In this document: in pieces, positions 59,588-64,000 of the stretch | Layout of the letters: each line of letters begins with the position of its first letter | How positions within the stretch are numbered: the first letter of the stretch is position 1 | From: DAIPJH01 sp036770365 | GTDB lineage: Bacteria > Pseudomonadota > Alphaproteobacteria > Rickettsiales > UBA998 | DNA length: 64,000 nucleotides | Direction: 5' to 3' | Assembly: GCA_036770365.1 (NCBI GenBank) | Contig: DAIPJH010000004.1 | Location: forward strand, 1 to 64,000 | Program-made: the position numbers and the translations under genes | Notes under the pieces: generated by a model | Databases searched by the model: none | What the model saw: the letters and a program-made list of their open reading frames with translations, nothing else | Told to the model about the DNA's origin: nothing

Positions 59588-59902
59588 ATGACGCTGTTTT
59601 CACCTCGCTTGATATTTAAGCTTGTATCGCTTGCATTTATGCTTGTCTTTTTTGTGTTTCACGCGCTCAATGGCAATTATGGGTTGTATGCGCTTGTGCG
59701 TGAGCAGTATCGGATTACGACGTTGAAACAAAAGCTTGCGGAAGTGAGTAAAGAGCGCGAAGATCTTGAGCATCGTGTGAAACTGATGCGTGACACGTCG
59801 CTTGATGCTGATATGCTGGATGAGCAGGCGCGACGTACGCTTGGGGTAACCTCAAAAGATGAAGTGATTGTGTTGCCAGATGTAGGGGCTAAGCCTCAAT
59901 AA
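59588..59902 (+). CDS. FtsB/DivIC-type septum formation protein
   Basis: A 104-residue bitopic divisome protein. Membrane helix about 10-28 (IFKLVSLAFMLVFFVFHAL), then a NGNYGLYALV segment typical of the family, a coiled coil (about 38-75, TLKQKLAEVSKEREDLEHRV) and MLDEQARRTLGVTSKDEVI, the usual C-terminal motif. It lies in the conserved eno-ftsB-pdhA order of alphaproteobacteria. Confidence 0.93.
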   Translation: MTLFSPRLIFKLVSLAFMLVFFVFHALNGNYGLYALVREQYRITTLKQKLAEVSKEREDLEHRVKLMRDTSLDADMLDEQARRTLGVTSKDEVIVLPDVGAKPQ

Positions 59903-59970
59903 ATTTCCCTAAAAACACGAAATTCTCCTCTTTTTTTGCTTGCAATGTTAATAAATTCTGTGCCTAATGT

Positions 59971-59989
59971 TCGCGCATAAATGGCGCGA
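59971..59989 (+). other. GC-rich hairpin in the pdh leader
   Basis: TCGCGC and GCGCGA arms with a 7-base loop, without a T-run, 75 bp before pdhA. It could be a leader structure or an operator palindrome. Confidence 0.35.
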
Positions 59990-60063
59990 GTTTGTGCGTC
60001 GCAACATATTGAAAAGCAACACGTAAATAACATTCTGTTTTTACGATAAGTGACGGAGTTTTC

Positions 60064-61077
60064 ATGGCTAAGGCTGCTTCTAAGGATAGTGCTATTGCGG
60101 GTGCAGGGCATAATGTGATGCCTGAAAAGGCAGAGCTTTTGGAAATGTATCGTAAAATGCTGGTTATCCGCCGCTTTGAAGAGAAAGCGGGTCAGCTCTA
60201 CGGGATGGGGTTGATCGGTGGTTTTTGTCACCTTTATATTGGACAAGAGGCCGTGGTGGTTGGGATGCAGCATTCTATCACCGAAAAGGATGCGCAAGTG
60301 ACGAGCTACCGTGATCATGGTCACATGTTGGCGTGTGGTATGTCGCCTAATGGGGTGATGGCGGAGTTGACAGGGCGTAGTGACGGCTATTCACGTGGCA
60401 AGGGCGGGTCAATGCATATGTTTTCGACCGAGAAGCGTTTTTACGGTGGGCATGGGATTGTTGGTGCGCAAGTGCCGATTGGTGCAGGAGTTGCATTTGC
60501 TTATCAATATCGTAATGAAAAAAATGTGTCGCTCGTTTATTTTGGTGATGGTTCGGTGAATCAGGGTCAGGTTTATGAGACCTTTAACATGGCGTCATTG
60601 TGGAAGCTTCCAGTTGTTTTTATTATTGAAAACAATGAATATGCGATGGGGACATCGGTCAAGCGTTCGCATTCGATGACCGAGCTTTACAAGCGTGGTG
60701 AAGGCTTTGGTATTCCTGGTCGTCAAGTTAATGGCATGGATGTGCTGGAAGTGCAACGTGCGGGTAAAGAAGCTGTTGAGCATGCGCGTTCTGGTAAGGG
60801 TCCTGTTTTATTAGAAATGAAAACCTACCGCTATCGTGGTCACTCGATGTCTGATCCTGCAAAATATCGTTCTAAAGATGAAGTGGAGCAGTATCGTGAA
60901 CAGCGCGATCCTATCAACAACATGCATGAGATGATGTTGAAGCAGGGTTTTGCCTCGGAAGATGAGTTGAAGGAAATGGATAAGATTGCGAAGCAGATCG
61001 CAGCGGAAGCGGCTGATTTTGCGCGTCAGTCTCCTGAGCCTGATGCGTCGGAACTTTGGACGGATATTATTGTTTAG
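60064..61077 (+). CDS. pdhA: Pyruvate dehydrogenase E1 alpha subunit
   Basis: A 337-residue subunit of the thiamine-dependent E1 heterotetramer. It has YRKMLVIRRFEEKAGQLYGM, the GHGIVGAQVPIGAG loop, the thiamine diphosphate motif GDGSVNQGQVYETFNMA through ENN, and YRGHSMSDPAKYRSKDE with phosphorylation-loop likeness. The N-terminal Ala/Lys-rich extension is normal in this class. GACGGAG precedes the ATG. The stop runs into a heptamer array. Confidence 0.98.
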   Translation: MAKAASKDSAIAGAGHNVMPEKAELLEMYRKMLVIRRFEEKAGQLYGMGLIGGFCHLYIGQEAVVVGMQHSITEKDAQVTSYRDHGHMLACGMSPNGVMAELTGRSDGYSRGKGGSMHMFSTEKRFYGGHGIVGAQVPIGAGVAFAYQYRNEKNVSLVYFGDGSVNQGQVYETFNMASLWKLPVVFIIENNEYAMGTSVKRSHSMTELYKRGEGFGIPGRQVNGMDVLEVQRAGKEAVEHARSGKGPVLLEMKTYRYRGHSMSDPAKYRSKDEVEQYREQRDPINNMHEMMLKQGFASEDELKEMDKIAKQIAAEAADFARQSPEPDASELWTDIIV

Positions 61078-61104
61078 TTGCTAGTCATTAGTTACTAGTC
61101 GCTA
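61077..61104 (+). repeat. GTNNCTA heptamer array, plus orientation
   Basis: Four units in exact 7-bp phase (GTTGCTA, GTCATTA, GTTACTA and GTCGCTA), starting at the last base of the pdhA stop codon. Confidence 0.7.
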
Positions 61105-61143
61105 GTTAAGAAAAATGTAGTTGTGTGGTGTATTGGCAAAAAC

Positions 61144-61171
61144 TAATCTCTAGTTACTAGCCACTAGCCTC
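61144..61171 (-). repeat. GTNNCTA heptamer array, minus orientation
   Basis: Four units in exact phase on the opposite strand (TAATCTC, TAGTTAC, TAGCCAC and TAGCCTC as read on plus). With the array at 61077 it makes an inverted pair that could fold into a long, imperfect hairpin between pdhA and pdhB. Confidence 0.7.
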
Positions 61172-61194
61172 TCTTCGACGAAGGAGAAGATAAA

Positions 61195-62187
61195 ATGGAA
61201 CAAACAGTACGTGTGGCACTTCGTGATGCAATGGCAGAAGAAATGCGTCGTGATGACACCGTGTTCGTCATGGGTGAAGAAGTGGCGGAATATCAGGGTG
61301 CGTATAAAATCACCGAAGGGTTGCTGGCTGAGTTTGGTGAACGCCGTGTGATTGATACGCCGATTACTGAGCATGGTTTCGCAGGGCTGGCTGTAGGTGC
61401 GGCGATGGCGGGACTTAAGCCAGTGGTTGAGTTTATGACCTTTAATTTTGCAATGCAGGCGATGGATCATATCATCAATTCTGCGGCAAAGACCCGTTAT
61501 ATGTCAGGTGGTCAGCTTTCTTGTCCGATCGTGTTTCGCGGGCCAAATGGTGCGGCGTCTCGTGTGGCAGCACAGCATTCGCAGTGTTATGCAAGCTGGT
61601 ATGCACATGTTCCGGGTTTGAAGGTGATTGCGCCGTATGATGCTGCGGACGCTAAAGGTTTGCTCAAAGCCGCGATTCGTGATCCTAACCCAGTGATTTT
61701 CTTGGAGAATGAGCTAACTTATGGTTGGTCGTTCGATGTGCCTGAGGGTGATGACATGGTGGTTGAAATTGGGAAAGCACTCGTGCGCCGTGAAGGTTCT
61801 GATGTGACGATTACGGCATTTTCTATCTGTGTGAAATATGCGCTCGAAGCCGCAGAGATTTTGGCGACGGAGGGCATCAGCGCGGAAGTGATTGATTTGC
61901 GAACACTTCGTCCACTTGATACTGATACTCTTGTGAATTCTGTCAAAAAAACCAGCCGTATTATTTCTGTTGAAGAAGGTTGGCCTGTGGCTGGAATTGG
62001 TTCTGAGATTGCAGCAGTGGTCAACGAGCAGGCGTTTGATTATCTTGATGCTCCAGTGATGCGTGTGTGCGGTAAAGATGTGCCGCTTCCTTATGCAGCG
62101 AATCTTGAAAAATTGGCACTTCCTCATGTGGAAGATATTGTTGAGGCAGCGCGCCAAGCGTGTTATCGCAATAAAAAGGCGGCATGA
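61195..62187 (+). CDS. pdhB: Pyruvate dehydrogenase E1 beta subunit
   Basis: A 330-residue partner of PdhA. It has DTVFVMGEEVAEYQGAYKIT, IDTPITEHGFAGLAVGAAMA, FRGPNGAASRVAAQHSQ and SVEEGWPVAGIGSEI. It lacks the N-terminal lipoyl domain that many alphaproteobacterial PdhB proteins carry, so E2 must supply all lipoyl arms. An AAGGAGAA site lies 7 bp upstream. The stop overlaps the next start as ATGA. Confidence 0.98.
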   Translation: MEQTVRVALRDAMAEEMRRDDTVFVMGEEVAEYQGAYKITEGLLAEFGERRVIDTPITEHGFAGLAVGAAMAGLKPVVEFMTFNFAMQAMDHIINSAAKTRYMSGGQLSCPIVFRGPNGAASRVAAQHSQCYASWYAHVPGLKVIAPYDAADAKGLLKAAIRDPNPVIFLENELTYGWSFDVPEGDDMVVEIGKALVRREGSDVTITAFSICVKYALEAAEILATEGISAEVIDLRTLRPLDTDTLVNSVKKTSRIISVEEGWPVAGIGSEIAAVVNEQAFDYLDAPVMRVCGKDVPLPYAANLEKLALPHVEDIVEAARQACYRNKKAA

Positions 62188-62930
62188 TGTTTAAGCGTTT
62201 ATTAGTTCTCGGATTTTGTCTTGTCGCTGCGCCCTATGTAGCGACGGCGGATGATGTGAAATTAGTGAGACATATAGATGTAACAGGTGAAGGTCGTTTG
62301 CATGTCAAGCCTGATAAGGCAGATGTGCAGTTTACGGTGTTTGCAGAGCATAAAGAACTACAACAAGCCAAGAAGATGGCAGATGAGAAGTTAGCCTCTG
62401 TTTTGGTAATACTTACCAAGCTTGGTATTGCAAAGGGTGATATCCAAAATAACTATAGTTCTATTATGCCGCGCTATCGTTATGAATCTACCGTGGTGAG
62501 TAGTTATGGTTCGGGAAAACAGATTTTCGAAGCCTATGAAGCGCAATATGCGATTACGGTGATAATTAAAAAATTGGATTTGGTCGGCGTGGTGCTTCAG
62601 AAGCTTACAGAAGCGGGTATTGACCGTGTTGGTAATGTGCAGTACGGCTTGTTGGATGAGCGTCCTACTAAAGAAAAAGCACTGACTGAAGCGATAGAGC
62701 ATGCTAAACGCAAGGCAGATATTGTGGCAAAAGCGATGGCTGTGGAAGTGGGAGAGGTGATTTCTTTCACCGAGTCTGGCGTACAATTTAATCCTATGCC
62801 AATGGTGGTTTCAGGTATGGCGAATAAAATGATGGCGTCTGATTCGGCAATGGTATCGAATATAGCACCGCCAGTAGGGGATATTGAAGTGACGCAATCT
62901 GTGTCAGTGAGTTATGGAATTAAAGAATAG
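62184..62930 (+). CDS. SIMPL-domain (DUF541) exported protein
   Basis: A 248-residue protein. The signal peptide MMFKRLLVLGFCLVAAPYVATA is cleaved before DD. The rest is a SIMPL/DUF541 domain: HIDVTGEGRLHVKPDKADVQ, a long helix ELQQAKKMADEKLASVLVIL, YEAQYAITVIIKKLDLVGVV, and EHAKRKADIVAKAMAVEVGEV. E. coli YggE is a relative linked to oxidative stress, and mammalian SIMPL gave the name. It overlaps pdhB by 4 bp and ends 24 bp before pdhC, so it is in the pdh transcript although its product is exported. The biochemical role is unknown. Confidence 0.9.
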   Translation: MMFKRLLVLGFCLVAAPYVATADDVKLVRHIDVTGEGRLHVKPDKADVQFTVFAEHKELQQAKKMADEKLASVLVILTKLGIAKGDIQNNYSSIMPRYRYESTVVSSYGSGKQIFEAYEAQYAITVIIKKLDLVGVVLQKLTEAGIDRVGNVQYGLLDERPTKEKALTEAIEHAKRKADIVAKAMAVEVGEVISFTESGVQFNPMPMVVSGMANKMMASDSAMVSNIAPPVGDIEVTQSVSVSYGIKE

Positions 62931-62954
62931 AAATATAAGGTTACGGAGTAAGTT

Positions 62955-64000
62955 ATGCCTATTGAAGTATTGATGCCTGCATTATCGCCGACCATGACTG
63001 AGGGAAACCTTGCAAAATGGATTAAAAAAGAAGGTGATAAAGTTAAATCTGGCGAGGTGTTGTGCGAGATTGAAACCGACAAAGCGACAATGGAAGTCGA
63101 AGCGGTAGATGAAGGTGTGCTTGGTAAAATTCTTGTTGCTGAGGGTTCACAAAATGTGGCGGTCAATAGCTTGATCGCATTACTGCTCGATGATGGTGAA
63201 GATAAGGCTGCGCTTGAAGGTTACTCGGCGAAAGCGGCTGCGCCTAATGCGGCCGCGCCAGTGGCGGCAGTATCCGCTCCTCCGGCTACGGCGACAGCTC
63301 CAGTAGTAACCGCTTCTTCTGGTGAGCGCGTGTTTGCGACCCCACTCGCTAAAGTCGTTGCCGCGCAAGAAGGCGTGGATTTATCGAAAGTACAAGGTAC
63401 AGGCCCTCATGGTCGTATCGTGAAGGATGATGTGAAAGATGCACTTGCTGGCGGCGGCGCAAAAGCTGTTTCAGCAAAGCCTGTGGCGGTATCGGTTGGT
63501 CGTAATCCTGTGGTGTTTACAGAGATTCCAAACAACATGATGCGTAAAACCATTGCGAAGCGTTTGACAGAATCCAAACAACAAGTGCCGCATTTTTATT
63601 TGTCGATTGATGTCGAACTTGATCAATTGTTGGCGGCGCGTGCGCGGATGAACGCGGCGGCAGAAGCGGCGGCTGGTAAAGCTGGTACGCCTGCTTATAA
63701 GCTTTCTGTGAATGATATTATCATCAAAGCAGTGGCGATGGGGTTGCGTGATGTGCCTGCGGCGAATGCTTCATGGACGGATGCAGCGATTCAGCAATAT
63801 AATAACGTTGATGTGTCGGTGGCGGTTGCGCTTGATGGCGGTTTGATTACACCAATCGTGAAGAATGCAGATCAGAAATCGCTTGGCACTATTTCTAATG
63901 AAATGAAGGATTTGATTGTGCGCGCACGTGCGGGCAAGCTTGCGCCTGAGGAGTTCCAAGGGGGTGGTTTCAGCATCTCAAATCTTGGGATGTATGGCAT
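62955..64000 (+). CDS. pdhC: Pyruvate dehydrogenase E2 (dihydrolipoyl acetyltransferase), 3' truncated by window
   Basis: The first 348 codons of an E2. Residues 1-78 form a lipoyl domain with the modified Lys in EIETDKATMEVEA (Lys43). An Ala/Pro-rich linker follows (about 92-120), then a peripheral-subunit-binding domain (FATPLAKVVAAQEGVDLSKV, TGPHGRIVKDDV) and the start of the acyltransferase core (RKTIAKRLTESKQQVPHFYL, then GGGFSISNLGMYG). The catalytic HxxxDG lies beyond the window. Only one lipoyl domain is present. GGAG lies about 10 bp before the ATG. Confidence 0.97.
   Translation, partial: MPIEVLMPALSPTMTEGNLAKWIKKEGDKVKSGEVLCEIETDKATMEVEAVDEGVLGKILVAEGSQNVAVNSLIALLLDDGEDKAALEGYSAKAAAPNAAAPVAAVSAPPATATAPVVTASSGERVFATPLAKVVAAQEGVDLSKVQGTGPHGRIVKDDVKDALAGGGAKAVSAKPVAVSVGRNPVVFTEIPNNMMRKTIAKRLTESKQQVPHFYLSIDVELDQLLAARARMNAAAEAAAGKAGTPAYKLSVNDIIIKAVAMGLRDVPAANASWTDAAIQQYNNVDVSVAVALDGGLITPIVKNADQKSLGTISNEMKDLIVRARAGKLAPEEFQGGGFSISNLGMYG

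Noticed and set aside
1..64000. CRISPR array, rRNA, tRNA, prophage or transposase
   Set aside because: No repeat-spacer pattern, no RNA gene signature seen in the gaps, and no integrase or transposase frame.

Overview
The window is a dense stretch of chromosome from an alphaproteobacterium of moderate to low GC content. Evidence for the class is the tpiA-secG-pyrG-kdsA-eno-ftsB-pdhAB-pdhC order, a PpiD/SurA-like gene directly upstream of trpE, CarD and a 7Fe ferredoxin near each other, BolA beside a Cys-containing J-domain protein, a DciA/DUF721 protein and a 3-hydroxybutyrate dehydrogenase. The genus cannot be named from the sequence. A chemoreceptor, a type IV pilus-type motor, a diguanylate cyclase and full-length biosynthetic genes suggest a free-living or facultatively associated, motile bacterium rather than a reduced endosymbiont. 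I found no rRNA, tRNA, CRISPR array, prophage or transposase gene.

Layout. 1-0.8 kb: a ParD/ParE-type toxin-antitoxin pair with a frameshifted toxin, then stacked palindromic repeats. 0.8-5.3 kb: polA, a J-domain protein, bolA, a secreted hypothetical and a possible tiny Cys-rich ORF. 5.3-10.2 kb: a diguanylate cyclase behind a sigma-54-like promoter, then a PilB/GspE ATPase with an MshEN c-di-GMP-binding domain, and a PilC/GspF platform protein. 10-17.6 kb: bcp, hpt, alaS, a chemoreceptor and two hypotheticals. 17.8-22.4 kb: dnaE and recA. 22.5-30.2 kb: an APC permease, carD, fdxA, ccmC, mazG, a short-chain dehydrogenase, cytochrome b561 and clpP. 30.4-36.3 kb: hslO, pcm and an nlpD-like gene, a RimB-RimK fusion and a cation diffusion facilitator. 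36.4-47 kb: bdhA, a large MscS channel, rnhB-dciA-folP, a Cys-rich histidine kinase, an M17 aminopeptidase, a MarR regulator, a DUF4339 membrane protein and a TraB/GumN protein. 47-53 kb, minus strand: ppiD-trpE-trpG-trpD-trpC. 53.4-64 kb: tpiA, secG, pyrG, kdsA, eno, ftsB and the pyruvate dehydrogenase genes, with a SIMPL-domain gene inserted between pdhB and pdhC. The last gene is cut by the window end.

Most genes are housekeeping. The unusual material lies between genes and in a few local arrangements: (1) a two-copy element of about 80 bp placed just before the start codons of polA and kdsA, with two short hairpins (AGGA loops, one AGCA) and a central hairpin whose sequence differs between copies while its pairing is kept; (2) degenerate 7-bp arrays at four intergenic sites, twice as inverted pairs; (3) a c-di-GMP enzyme next to a pilus-type ATPase with a matching c-di-GMP-binding motif pair; (4) a palindromic repeat read in frame inside dnaE; (5) a SIMPL-domain gene overlapping pdhB.
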